Below are positions 46,151-54,795 of a DNA stretch of 64,000 bases, one piece after another. The stretch covers positions 1,302,001 to 1,366,000 of the forward strand of contig CBDAQU010000002.1 of the NCBI GenBank assembly GCA_965199235.1, written 5' to 3'. The stretch is from BOG-908 sp965199235. GTDB taxonomy: Bacteria > Pseudomonadota > Alphaproteobacteria > Acetobacterales > Acetobacteraceae. Both the position numbers and the translations under genes were made by a program. Numbering within the stretch: the stretch's first letter is position 1; each line of letters opens with the position of its first letter. The notes under the pieces were generated by a model, which ran no database searches, was not told the origin of the DNA, and saw only the letters and a list, made by a program, of their open reading frames with translations.

Positions 46151-47029
46151 GTGATCAAGAAGCTCCGCAAGGCCGTCCTCCCCGTGGCGGGTCTTGGCAC
46201 GCGTTTCCTCCCCGCCACCAAGGCAATGGCCAAGGAGATGCTCCCCGTCGTCGACAAGCCGCTGATTCAATATGCGATCGACGAGGCGCGGGCTGCCGGG
46301 ATCGAGCAGTTCTGCATGATCACCGGACGCGGCAAGATAGCCCTGGTCGAGCATTTCGACGTGGCCTACGAACTCGAGGCCACGTTGAAACTGCGCGGCA
46401 AGGAGACGGAGCTCGCGATGCTCAAGGACGCGCAGTTGTCGCCTGGGGACATAGTGACGGTCCGCCAGCAGGTGCCGCTCGGCCTGGGCCACGCGATCTG
46501 GTGCGCGCGCGCCTTTATTGGCGACGACCCTTTCGCGATTCTGTTGCCGGACGACCTCATCCTGTCTCAGGAGCCTTGCACCAAGCAACTCGCCGAGGCC
46601 TACTACCAGACCGGCGGCAGCGTGGTCGCCGTCACCGAGGTGCCGCACGACCAGACCAACAAATACGGCATCCTCAAAGTCGGCACCGATGACGGCCGGC
46701 TGGTCGAGGTGACCGGGCTGGTCGAGAAGCCCAAACCGGAGGACGCTCCGTCCAACCTGTCGGTGATCGGGCGATACGTGCTGCTGCCCGACGTGATCGC
46801 CCATCTGGCCCGGATGGAACGCGGTGCGGGCAACGAGGTGCAGCTGACCGACGGCATGGCCCGCATGATCGGCCACACGCCGTTCCACGGTCTCCGCTAC
46901 GAGGGGCAGCGCTTCGACTGCGGCGACAAGGTGGGCTTTCTGGAGGCGCAGATCGCCTTCGCGCTGCAGCGGCCGGAGATGGCGCAGCAAGTCCGCACCT
47001 TCCTGCGCAAGTATCAGGAGACGGTCTGA
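46151..47029 (+). CDS. galU: UTP-glucose-1-phosphate uridylyltransferase
   Basis: Makes UDP-glucose from UTP and glucose-1-phosphate. The protein has 292 residues. GLGTRFLPATKAMAKEMLPV near the N terminus is the nucleotide-binding signature, with lysine and arginine contacts to the phosphates. LPDDLILSQEPCTKQL and GLVEKPKPEDAPSNL are also diagnostic, and RFDCGDKVGFLEA is the C-terminal motif of GalU. GTG at 46151 has AGGAGG directly upstream and is chosen over the frame opening at 46100. It is coupled to the next gene by a one-base stop/start overlap. UDP-glucose would serve UDP-glucuronate and UDP-xylose synthesis for the polysaccharide. Confidence 0.96.
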   Translation: MIKKLRKAVLPVAGLGTRFLPATKAMAKEMLPVVDKPLIQYAIDEARAAGIEQFCMITGRGKIALVEHFDVAYELEATLKLRGKETELAMLKDAQLSPGDIVTVRQQVPLGLGHAIWCARAFIGDDPFAILLPDDLILSQEPCTKQLAEAYYQTGGSVVAVTEVPHDQTNKYGILKVGTDDGRLVEVTGLVEKPKPEDAPSNLSVIGRYVLLPDVIAHLARMERGAGNEVQLTDGMARMIGHTPFHGLRYEGQRFDCGDKVGFLEAQIAFALQRPEMAQQVRTFLRKYQETV

Positions 47030-48441
47030 TGGATGGCTTCACCCACAGCTTCGACCCGACCTCCCTGCGGGAATACGACATACGCGGCGTGGTCGGCCGC
47101 ACGCTTCACCCTGCCGATGCGTTCGCGATCGGGCGCGTGTTCGGCAGCATCGTGGCCGGCCAGGGCGGCAAGAGCGTGGCCGTAGGCTATGACGGGCGGC
47201 TGTCCTCGCCGGAGCTGGAACCGGAGCTGGTGCGTGGCCTGGTCGCCAGCGGGATGCAGGTCCTGCGGATCGGCTGCGGCCCTACGCCGATGCTCTATTA
47301 CGCGGCAGCGACGCTCGGCGCGGATGGCGGCATAATGGTGACCGGCAGCCACAACCCGCCCGATTACAACGGCTTCAAGATGGTGCTGGCCAACAAGCCG
47401 TTCTTCGGGAGGCAGATCAGCGACCTCGGCCAGCGCGCCGCATCCGGCGACGTGGTCCAGGCCGAGCCGGGCAGCGCGCGCGACGTGGACGTGATGGCCG
47501 ACTACGTGGCCAGGCTGCTGAGCGATTGGGACGGGGGAGACCGCATCCTCAACGTCGTTTGGGACAACGGCAACGGCTCGGCCGGCGAGGCGCTGCAGCG
47601 TCTTGTGGGCTCGCTCCCCGGCAAGCACACCGTGCTGAACGGCGAGATCGACGGACGCTTTCCGGCTCACCATCCTGACCCCACGGTCGCCCGCAACCTG
47701 GAGCAGCTGATCGCCGAGGTGCGCGCGCACCATGCCGACCTCGGCATCGCCTTCGACGGCGATGCCGACCGGATCGGGGCGGTCGACAACGAAGGCCGCA
47801 TCCTCGCAGGCGACCAGCTGCTGGTGATCCTGGCCCGCGACGTGCTGCGCGACCGTCCGGGTGCGACAATCATCGCCGACGTGAAAGCGAGCCAGGTGCT
47901 ATTCGATGAGGTGACGCTGGCCGGCGGAACGCCGCTGATGTGGCGCACGGGGCATAGCCTGATCAAGGCCAAGATGGCCGAGCTGGGCTCGCCGCTGGCG
48001 GGCGAGATGTCCGGCCACGTGTTCTTTGCCGACAAATGGTACGGGTTCGACGATGCGCTTTACGCCGCGGTCAGGCTGCTCGGCATTGTTGCCCGCATGG
48101 GTAGCCCGCTCTCGGCCGTGCGCGATGCCCTGCCGCACGTGCTCAACACGCCGGAGCTGCGGTTCGATTGCGACGACCGGCGGAAATTCGCGGTGATCGA
48201 CGAAGTGGCATCCCGCCTCAAGCAGGCGGGTGCGACCGTGTCCGACATCGACGGCGTACGCGTGTCCACGCCGGACGGTTGGTGGCTGCTGCGCGCGTCC
48301 AACACGCAGGCGGTGCTGGTGGCGCGTGCCGAGGCGCGTAGCGAGGATGGCCTGGAGCGGCTGAAGGCGGCGCTGGTGGAGCAACTTGCCGGCAGCGGCC
48401 TGTCGGCCCCGGATTTTTCCGGCGAGCACGCGGGACACTGA
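47029..48441 (+). CDS. Phosphomannomutase/phosphoglucomutase
   Basis: Interconverts hexose-1- and hexose-6-phosphate, supplying glucose-1-phosphate to GalU and mannose-1-phosphate for GDP-mannose. The 470-residue protein has four alpha/beta domains. TGSHNPPDYNGFKMV holds the phosphoserine Ser107, FDGDADRIGAVDNEG is the magnesium loop near residue 245, and GEMSGHVFFADKWYGFDDAL is the sugar-binding loop typical of ManB/AlgC-type bifunctional enzymes. Its ATG shares a base with the galU stop. The 3' end faces a truncated cheA on the other strand. Confidence 0.93.
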   Translation: MDGFTHSFDPTSLREYDIRGVVGRTLHPADAFAIGRVFGSIVAGQGGKSVAVGYDGRLSSPELEPELVRGLVASGMQVLRIGCGPTPMLYYAAATLGADGGIMVTGSHNPPDYNGFKMVLANKPFFGRQISDLGQRAASGDVVQAEPGSARDVDVMADYVARLLSDWDGGDRILNVVWDNGNGSAGEALQRLVGSLPGKHTVLNGEIDGRFPAHHPDPTVARNLEQLIAEVRAHHADLGIAFDGDADRIGAVDNEGRILAGDQLLVILARDVLRDRPGATIIADVKASQVLFDEVTLAGGTPLMWRTGHSLIKAKMAELGSPLAGEMSGHVFFADKWYGFDDALYAAVRLLGIVARMGSPLSAVRDALPHVLNTPELRFDCDDRRKFAVIDEVASRLKQAGATVSDIDGVRVSTPDGWWLLRASNTQAVLVARAEARSEDGLERLKAALVEQLAGSGLSAPDFSGEHAGH

Positions 48442-49532
48442 CGGGCGCCATCCAGTCGGAGGGATGCGGAGATGGCCGATGCGAGCGGTAGCGTAATGGT
48501 GAAGCAGCAGCCTTGGCCGAAGGCGCTGGCGAACGTGATCGTTCCGCCGACCCGCTCGATGTTGGACCGCACGACGTCCATCCCGACGCCGCGGCCTGAA
48601 ACCATTGTAACGGTTTCGGCGGTCGAAAAGCCGGGACGGAAGATGAACGCGCCCACCTGCTGATCGGTCATCGAGGCCAGCTCGGTGTCGCTTGCCAGCC
48701 CTCTCGACAGCGCCTTTGCACGGATGCGCGCCATGCCCAGTCCGCGCCCGTCATCGCCCACTTCCAGGACAGCGTGGCCGCGCTGGCGATAGGCGTTGAG
48801 TATGATCCGCCCTGTCTCGGGCTTGCCGGCAAGCAGCCGCTCAGAGGGGGTCTCCACGCCGTGCTCGGCGCTGTTGCGGATCATGTGCGTCAGCGGGTCG
48901 CGCAAAGCATGCAGCGCCAGACGATCCAGTTTGACCTCGTGTCCGCGCATGTCCAGGACGATCCTCTTGCCCGTCTGTTGCGCCAGGTCGCGCACCAGTC
49001 TGGGCAGCCTGTTCCACGCATCGCCGATCGGCTGCATACCCGTTCTCGCCACCCGCGCCTGCAGCTCTGGCGCGATGTGAGACCGTCGCGGTGGCGGCGC
49101 GCTGGACGCCGTCTCCTGCGCGCAACACGATAGGGGCATCCGGCGCGCGAGGACCCCATCCATGGCGGCCCGGTCGAGAGAAGCGACGATCGGCCCGTCG
49201 TCCTCGACAGGCTCGGTCCCGGTCGCGCCGACCGTCGCGACGATCGCCCTGCTACGGTCGAGGGCGGCCAGCACCGGGCTGATCACATCCGGCGTCGCAG
49301 CAAGCGCGCCGTCGCGCAGGCTGCCCAGAACGTGTTCGATGGCATGAGCCAGGCCTGCCAGCCGAGTCAGGCCGAGAAAGCCGCACGTGCCCTTGATCGT
49401 GTGAACGGCGCGAAAAATCAGCGCGAGCGTCGCCTGGTCACCCGGCGCACTCTCCAGCCTCGCCAGCGCCAGGTCGAGCTCGGCCAGGCTCTCCGTAGTC
49501 TCGGCCAGGAACTCCGCAAGCAGATCGTCCAT
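48060..49532 (-). pseudogene. cheA: CheA-type histidine kinase lacking its CheW-like domain
   Basis: Residues 1-110 are an HPt domain (FRAVHTIKGTCGFLGLTRLA, with the phosphorylated histidine). Residues 180-360 are the CheA kinase domain: N box DPLTHMIRNSAEHGVE, G1 VGDDGRGLGMAR, and FIFRPGFSTAETVTMVSGRG then VGMDVVRSNIERVGG. After GCCFTITLPLA near 48490 homology stops, and the last roughly 140 codons are antisense to the phosphohexomutase gene. So the CheW-like regulatory domain has been lost, probably by deletion. No cheW, cheY, receptor or flagellar gene is nearby. ATG at 49532 is the sensible start. The kinase core could still be folded, but coupling to receptors is unlikely. Confidence 0.72.
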
Positions 49533-49619
49533 GCTCGCCCTATCGGCGCCGCTTGGCACCCTAGCAAGGACAGACTAGGAGGCAACCACGAACGCATCGT
49601 GAAGATCGCACCTTGTATG

Positions 49620-50249
49620 TCATTGCCCGACCGTCAGCCGTGTCGGGCTGTGCACTGTCAGGCTCAAGCCAGCCTGGCCCGCCACAAGGCAGGCGACAGC
49701 CACGCCGACGTCGCGCGATCGTGTGCAGGCGGCACGCAGGAAGACCGGATCGGCTGCGCATCGTTCCAGCGCAGCGGGCCACGCTGCGCGGGCTCCGTCG
49801 ATCTCCACCGAGAAACCCTCGTCGTTGGCGGCCAGCCGGATGGTTCCTCCGCGGGGCAGCGCGCCTGCCGCAACCAGCAGAAGATTGACGGCCAGGCGCC
49901 GCGCCGCGTCGTCCATCGCCGCTGTTCCGCCGGACAGTTCCACCGTCAGCCGCTCCGCCCCCGGCAGCCCTGCCAGCACGGACGAAAGCTCCGGCAGCTC
50001 GCCCTCCGCGCTCCACGCCGCACGCAACAGGCGCAGCTTGCCCGATAGCTCGCGCGCGCAGGCCGCCGCCAAGTCCAGCGCCTCCGGCTCACCCTCCGCC
50101 GCCATGTCCAGCATGCCGGTCAGCGCGCCCATCGTGCCGGCCAGATCGTGGCATAGCCGGGCCGCCAGCGTCGCCGCGAACGCCAGGCCCTGCTCGTGGG
50201 CGATGTCTCCAGCCGGCGTCGAACCCGGCTCCGTGCGCGCCTCTGTCAT
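49620..50249 (-). CDS. chpT: Histidine phosphotransferase ChpT
   Basis: 209-residue dimeric phosphotransferase that passes phosphate from the hybrid kinase CckA to CtrA and CpdR in alphaproteobacterial cell-cycle control. LAARLCHDLAGTMGALTGML holds the phosphorylated His34 in the DHp-like helix, and the C-terminal half is a degenerate kinase-like fold without ATP-binding motifs. ATG at 50249 has a G-rich ribosome site upstream. It lies just upstream of the truncated cheA on the same strand and is divergent from a DUF3553 gene. Confidence 0.85.
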   Translation of the reverse strand: MTEARTEPGSTPAGDIAHEQGLAFAATLAARLCHDLAGTMGALTGMLDMAAEGEPEALDLAAACARELSGKLRLLRAAWSAEGELPELSSVLAGLPGAERLTVELSGGTAAMDDAARRLAVNLLLVAAGALPRGGTIRLAANDEGFSVEIDGARAAWPAALERCAADPVFLRAACTRSRDVGVAVACLVAGQAGLSLTVHSPTRLTVGQ

Positions 50250-50297
50250 ACCCCCACACTCCTGAATGACAACGACGGTGCTACACTGCATCACAGC

Positions 50298-50492
50298 ATG
50301 ACCGGCGCTGGCACCTCCTACGAACCCGGACAGATCGTCAGCCACCCCGGACGGCCGGATTGGGGGTTGGGCCAGGTTCAATCCGTGGTCGGCCCACGGG
50401 TCACGGTGAACTTCCATCATGCCGGCAAGGTGCTGATCAACACCGAAATCGTTGCTTTGTCGATCGAAGCCGACCCTTTTTCCCCTGCGTGA
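50298..50492 (+). CDS. DUF3553 small protein
   Basis: 64-residue protein starting with ATG 50298. YEPGQIVSHPGRPDWGLGQV followed by VNFHHAGKVLI is the DUF3553 pattern, a small beta-barrel resembling the RNA-polymerase-binding domain of UvrD/CarD-type proteins. It could bind RNA polymerase or a helicase partner, but no function is established. Divergent from chpT, about 48 bases apart. Confidence 0.85.
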   Translation: MTGAGTSYEPGQIVSHPGRPDWGLGQVQSVVGPRVTVNFHHAGKVLINTEIVALSIEADPFSPA

Positions 50493-50606
50493 GCGAGCAG
50501 ACCGCACAAGCTGGCGGCCAACCGCCGAAGCACACCAGCAACTAACCGCGCCCGGGTGCGTAGCCGGTCATCACAGCGCAGCTACCGGGCGCGGGTCGGG
50601 AGTATC

Positions 50607-51011
50607 ATGATGGGCTTGTTGGACGAGGTTCTGGGCGGCCTAATGGGCGGCGGCGGCGCAGCCCCCATGCAGTCGGTGCTGTCCGGCCTGCTCGGCGGCG
50701 GGCAGCAACAGGGCGCAGGCACCACCGGTGCATCCCCGATGGCGGGCGGCCTGGGCGGGCTGATGTCGGCCTTTCAGCAGGCGGGGCTCGGCCACATCGC
50801 GCAATCCTGGATGGGCAACGGCCCGAACCAGCCGGTGTCGCCCGACCAGCTGCAATCGGTGTTCGGGCAGGACCGTGTCCAGAGCATGGCCAGCCAGGCC
50901 GGCATGCAGCCGCAGGATTTCCTGTCGCAACTGAGCCAGCATCTGCCGAAGGCGGTCGACGGCATGACGCCAGGCGGCGCCGTGCCAAACGAAGGAACGG
51001 TTTCCGTTTGA
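50607..51011 (+). CDS. YidB/DUF937 family protein
   Basis: 134-residue protein (GLLDEVLGGLMGGGGAAPMQ at the start; NQPVSPDQLQSVFGQDRVQS later), matching the YidB group. The N-terminal half is glycine- and glutamine-rich. GGGAG precedes the ATG at 50607; the ATG at 50610 is equally possible. The family has no established function. Its stop overlaps the start of the PDZ protein gene (TTGA). Confidence 0.85.
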   Translation: MMGLLDEVLGGLMGGGGAAPMQSVLSGLLGGGQQQGAGTTGASPMAGGLGGLMSAFQQAGLGHIAQSWMGNGPNQPVSPDQLQSVFGQDRVQSMASQAGMQPQDFLSQLSQHLPKAVDGMTPGGAVPNEGTVSV

Positions 51012-51568
51012 TCAGGCAGTCCGGGCCGGTCCTGGCCGCGCTCCTGCTGTCGGCCCTGAATCCTGCCAGGGCCGACAACGCCATGGGCTACCAGTTGGTC
51101 ACCGCCCAGGAGGCCAGCAGCCTGCCGCGCAACGGCGGCGCCCTCGGGCTGGAGCTGCAAGGCGCGGAGATGATCCAGGAGCCTGGCATGGCCTTCGAGG
51201 TCATGCGCGTCAGCAGGGTGCACGACCGATCGCCCGGGGCACGGGCCGGGTTCCATCCGGGAGACGAGCTGATCTCGGTCGGCGGACACGTCTTTCCCAG
51301 CCTCAAGGTGTTCGCCGCCTATGTCGGCTCGTTGCATCCGGGGCGGGCGGTCGACGTGGACTACATCCCCGCTGGCGGCGGGCCGGCACAGGCGCAAAGG
51401 GTGCAGGTGACGCCGGGCCAGGGCAACGCGGCAGCTGAAGGAATGTCGACACGAGAGAAGGTGGCGATCGGCGTTGGCGCAGCGGCTTTGTTCGGATGCT
51501 ACGAAATGGGCTGCTTCTCCCACCGGCACTCTCAGCCGCCCGTTCAAACCGCCCCACCGCCTCAATAG
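51008..51568 (+). CDS. Exported PDZ-domain protein
   Basis: 186-residue protein with a TTG start overlapping the upstream stop. A signal peptide (SGPVLAALLLSALNPARADN) precedes a PDZ domain around residues 75-140: FEVMRVSRVHDRSPGARAGF and HPGDELISVGGHVFPSLKVF. A hydrophobic stretch (VAIGVGAAALFGCYEMGCF) near the C terminus may anchor it in the membrane. No protease domain is present, so it is more likely an adaptor. Confidence 0.75.
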   Translation: MIRQSGPVLAALLLSALNPARADNAMGYQLVTAQEASSLPRNGGALGLELQGAEMIQEPGMAFEVMRVSRVHDRSPGARAGFHPGDELISVGGHVFPSLKVFAAYVGSLHPGRAVDVDYIPAGGGPAQAQRVQVTPGQGNAAAEGMSTREKVAIGVGAAALFGCYEMGCFSHRHSQPPVQTAPPPQ

Positions 51569-51655
51569 GTCTGTACCCGACAGAGCACCGACAACGCAGC
51601 CATTGGCGATGCCGCTCTTGACCGATGGTTGTCCACTCGCGACCTGTGGTGCCGA

Positions 51656-52636
51656 ATGTCTGCCCTGATAGACCCGTTTGAACGCCCGATCACCTATCTT
51701 CGCGTGTCGGTAACCGACCGGTGCGACCTTCGCTGCGTCTATTGCATGTCGGAAGACATGAGTTTCCTGCCAAAGTCCGAGATCCTCACGTTGGAGGAGC
51801 TGGACCAGATATGCGCTGCCTTCATCGCCTCAGGCGTCACTCGCCTGAGGATCACTGGCGGCGAACCACTGGTGCGACGCGGCGTGCTGGGGTTGATCGG
51901 CACGCTCGGCGCGCGCCTGGGCCGCGGTCTGGACGAGCTTACCTTGACCACCAACGGCACCCAGCTCGCGCGCCACGCCGAAGCGCTGGCACGCGCCGGC
52001 TTAAGGCGCATCAACGTGAGCATGGACACGCTGAACCCGGAGCGTTTCACCAGGCTTACGCGCTGGGGCAGGCTGGACCAGGTCCTGGCCGGCATCTTCG
52101 CCGCGCGCGACGCCGGGCTTGCGATCAAGATCAACGCCGTGGCCTTGCGCGACGAAAACGAGCATGAGTTCGACGCCATGCTGGAATGGTGCGGCCGGCA
52201 TGGTTTCGACCTGTGTTTGATCGAAACGATGCCGCTGGGCGAGATTGCTGGATCCAGGGCCGACCAATACCTGCCGCTGTCCCTGGTGCGTGCCCGCCTG
52301 CGGCATCGCTGGACGCTGGACGAGACCGCCTATCGCACGGGCGGCCCGGCGCGCTACGTCACGGTGCGTGAAACCGGCCGTCGGCTCGGGTTCATCACCC
52401 CGATGACGCATAATTTCTGCGAAGACTGCAACCGGGTGCGTCTTACCGTGACAGGCACGCTGTTCATGTGCCTGGGCCAGGAGGATGCGGCCGATCTGAG
52501 AGCCCCGCTGAGGCGCGGCGACGACCTGCAGCAGGCGATCGCCGAAGCGATCGCGCGCAAGCCAAAAGGACATGATTTCGTAATAAATCGCCGTGGACCC
52601 AGTATCCCGAGGCACATGAGCGTCACAGGCGGTTAG
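51656..52636 (+). CDS. moaA: GTP 3',8-cyclase (molybdopterin cofactor synthesis)
   Basis: Radical SAM enzyme that makes cyclic 3',8-dihydro-GTP from GTP, the first step to molybdenum cofactor. The 326-residue protein has the first iron-sulfur cluster motif CDLRCVYC, the SAM-binding RITGGEPLVRRG, and the C-terminal cluster region NFCEDCNRVRLT with a later cysteine in FMCLGQED. It ends in Gly-Gly, as needed for activity. The frame is open from 51629, but ATG at 51656 gives the usual start (SALIDPFERPITYLRVSVTD). No other moa gene is in the window. Confidence 0.96.
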   Translation: MSALIDPFERPITYLRVSVTDRCDLRCVYCMSEDMSFLPKSEILTLEELDQICAAFIASGVTRLRITGGEPLVRRGVLGLIGTLGARLGRGLDELTLTTNGTQLARHAEALARAGLRRINVSMDTLNPERFTRLTRWGRLDQVLAGIFAARDAGLAIKINAVALRDENEHEFDAMLEWCGRHGFDLCLIETMPLGEIAGSRADQYLPLSLVRARLRHRWTLDETAYRTGGPARYVTVRETGRRLGFITPMTHNFCEDCNRVRLTVTGTLFMCLGQEDAADLRAPLRRGDDLQQAIAEAIARKPKGHDFVINRRGPSIPRHMSVTGG

Positions 52637-52638
52637 TT

Positions 52639-52753
52639 TAGAGCAGTGTCCCGCGGACTGGAATAGTCGAAGTGACGAAATTGCTTGCCAAACAAGGCCT
52701 AGAACGGTTTGAGGTCCGCCTACTCGCGGACACTCTGCGTAAAAACCGGTCTA
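52639..52753 (+). repeat. Palindromic intergenic repeat, copy 2
   Basis: Second copy of the repeat at 45645-45759, in the same orientation. The outer stem (52700-52710 with 52743-52753) has one mismatch; the inner stem GTCCGC/GCGGAC is intact. It lies immediately after the moaA stop and before the end of the thiolase gene, so it may also act as a bidirectional terminator. Confidence 0.85.
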
Positions 52754-52800
52754 GCGTTTAGAAACATAAATTTGGCGTCTTTTCGTCAAAAATAAGCGGT

Positions 52801-54003
52801 TCAAACCTTCTCAAACAATACCGAAATCCCCTGCCCCACTCCAATACACATCGTGGCAATCCCACGCCTGCCGTCCAGCAACTCCAGCGCGTTCACCGTC
52901 GTCATCGCCAGCCGTGCCCCGGACATGCCCAGCGGGTGACCGAGCGCGATGGCGCCACCGTGAGGGTTCACGTGCTCGGCATCGTCGGGCAGCCCGAGCT
53001 TGCGCAGCACGGCAAGGCCCTGGGCGGCGAAGGCTTCGTTCAACTCGATGATGTCGATATCGCCGATCGTCAGGCCAGTCAGCGCCAGCAGTTTCTCGGT
53101 GGACGGCGCTGGCCCGATGCCCATGATCCGCGGCGGCACCCCTGCCGTCGCCATGGCAACCACGCGGGCACGCGGCGTCAGACCGTGACGGGCGGCCTGT
53201 TTTTCTGATGCCACGATTATCGCAGCAGCTCCGTCGTTGACGCCGGATGCGTTGCCGGCCGTCACCGTGCCTGGCGTCCGAAAGGCGGCTTTCAGTTTTG
53301 CCAGGCCATCCATCGTCGTGTCGCCGCGCGGGTGCTCGTCGGTGTCAACCATGGTATCGCCGCGACGGCCCTGGATGGTGACGGGCACGATCTCCCGGGC
53401 GAACACGCCGGCTTGCTGAGCCGCGCGGGCACGCATCTGGCTGCGATAGGCGAACGCATCCTGGTCCGCACGGGACACATCGTAGTCGGCAGCGACGTTT
53501 TCGGCCGTTTCCGGCATGGAGTCGACGCCGTACTGCGCGCGCATCAGCGGGTTGATGAACCGCCAGCCGATTGTGGTGTCCTCCACGCTTGCCTGGCGAG
53601 AGAATGCCTCTGTGGCCTTCGGCATCACGAACGGCGCACGCGTCATGCTTTCCACGCCGCCGGCCAGCATGAGCCCGGCATCGCCTGCGCGGATCGCGCG
53701 CGCAGCGCTGCCGACTGCGTCCAGGCCGGACCCGCACAGCCGGTTCAGCGTGGCCGCAGGAACCGAGGGCGGGATGCCGGCCAGCAGGACGGCCATGCGC
53801 GCCACGTTGCGGTTGTCCTCGCCCGCCTGGTTGGCGCAGCCCATGATGCAGTCGTCGATGGCGCCCCAATCCACGCCCGTGTTGCGCTGCATCAGCGCGC
53901 GCAGCGGGATGGCGGCGAGGTCGTCGGCGCGCACGTCGCGCAACGCTCCACCGAAGCGGCCGACCGGGGTGCGCGCTGCGTCGCAGATGAAAGCTTCTGC
54001 CAT
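52801..54003 (-). CDS. pcaF: Acetyl-CoA acyltransferase, 3-oxoadipyl-CoA thiolase type
   Basis: 400-residue thiolase cleaving 3-oxoadipyl-CoA to succinyl-CoA and acetyl-CoA. NRLCGSGLDAVGSAARAI holds the nucleophilic Cys90, GHPLGMSGARLAMTTVNAL the catalytic histidine, and CIGVGQGISVLFE the second cysteine. The N terminus AEAFICDAARTPVGRFGGAL, GCANQAGEDNRNVARMAVLL and DTTIGWRFINPLM are characteristic of PcaF/PaaJ rather than generic acetoacetyl-CoA thiolases. It starts only four bases after the mucR stop, so the two genes share a transcript. No other protocatechuate or phenylacetate gene is nearby. Confidence 0.88.
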   Translation of the reverse strand: MAEAFICDAARTPVGRFGGALRDVRADDLAAIPLRALMQRNTGVDWGAIDDCIMGCANQAGEDNRNVARMAVLLAGIPPSVPAATLNRLCGSGLDAVGSAARAIRAGDAGLMLAGGVESMTRAPFVMPKATEAFSRQASVEDTTIGWRFINPLMRAQYGVDSMPETAENVAADYDVSRADQDAFAYRSQMRARAAQQAGVFAREIVPVTIQGRRGDTMVDTDEHPRGDTTMDGLAKLKAAFRTPGTVTAGNASGVNDGAAAIIVASEKQAARHGLTPRARVVAMATAGVPPRIMGIGPAPSTEKLLALTGLTIGDIDIIELNEAFAAQGLAVLRKLGLPDDAEHVNPHGGAIALGHPLGMSGARLAMTTVNALELLDGRRGIATMCIGVGQGISVLFEKV

Positions 54004-54007
54004 GACG

Positions 54008-54646
54008 CTAACGCGGCATGGATCTGGTCATCTGCTTGGAAAACGGCTTGCGGCCGCGCTTCTTCTTGGCCGGCGCGGGTGCTTCTGCGGGCTCTTCGGC
54101 AGCGGGCTCGGCGGACTTGGCAGGAAACTTCGCGAAGACCGAAGCCGCAGTTGGCTCGCTCCTCTTGCGAGTCTCGCGCGGCTCTGCCGCCGGGCGGGTC
54201 GCGGCTGGTTCATCAGGGGCCTTGACCGGCTCCGCCTCGCCGGCGGGTTTGCGGCCCAGGCCAAGCTGCTTGGCCAGGCGCGAGCGATGTTCGGCGTAGT
54301 TGGGTGCCACCATCGGATAGTCTGTGGCCAGCCCCCACTTCTCCCTATACTGTTCAGGCGACAAACCGAAGGTGGAGCGCAGGTGGCGCTTCAACGTCTT
54401 CAGCTTGCGGCCGTCTTCCAAGCAGATGATGTAGTCCGGAAAGACCGAGCGCTTGGCAGGGACAAAAGGCTGCTGCTTTTCCGCCGGTGCAGGCGCTGGC
54501 TCCTGGCCCGCACCCTTCAGCGCGGTGTAGACTTGCTCGATCAGCCCTGACACTCCAGTCGGCGGAACCTGGTTCTTGCCGAGATGGGCAGAGACGATCT
54601 GCGCGGTGAGTTCCAGCAGCGTCTTATTATGGTCTTCTGAGGACAT
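54008..54646 (-). CDS. MucR/Ros family transcriptional regulator
   Basis: 212-residue DNA-binding protein. The zinc-finger-like core YIICLEDGRKLKTLKRHLRS followed by TFGLSPEQYREKWGL is the MucR/Ros domain. The position of the second zinc-binding cysteine is aspartate (CLED), as in MucR proteins that fold without the normal Cys2His2 set. A long Pro/Ala/Lys-rich tail (residues 130-212) is not usual for MucR and may bind DNA or partners. ATG at 54646 has AGGA just upstream. MucR proteins control exopolysaccharide, motility and cell cycle genes in alphaproteobacteria, all of which have members here. Confidence 0.88.
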   Translation of the reverse strand: MSSEDHNKTLLELTAQIVSAHLGKNQVPPTGVSGLIEQVYTALKGAGQEPAPAPAEKQQPFVPAKRSVFPDYIICLEDGRKLKTLKRHLRSTFGLSPEQYREKWGLATDYPMVAPNYAEHRSRLAKQLGLGRKPAGEAEPVKAPDEPAATRPAAEPRETRKRSEPTAASVFAKFPAKSAEPAAEEPAEAPAPAKKKRGRKPFSKQMTRSMPR

Positions 54647-54795
54647 GTCCTGCTTCACTACACTAATAGCCCCACAATACTCCCGATCCTACGGGGCGCA
54701 CAATAGGTGCCCCAGCCGCTCACCCGTGCGTCAGGGCAGCTTTGCAGCACACCGCAACTGCCTTAGTCATGGTGACGAAGAAGAACGGAAACGAC

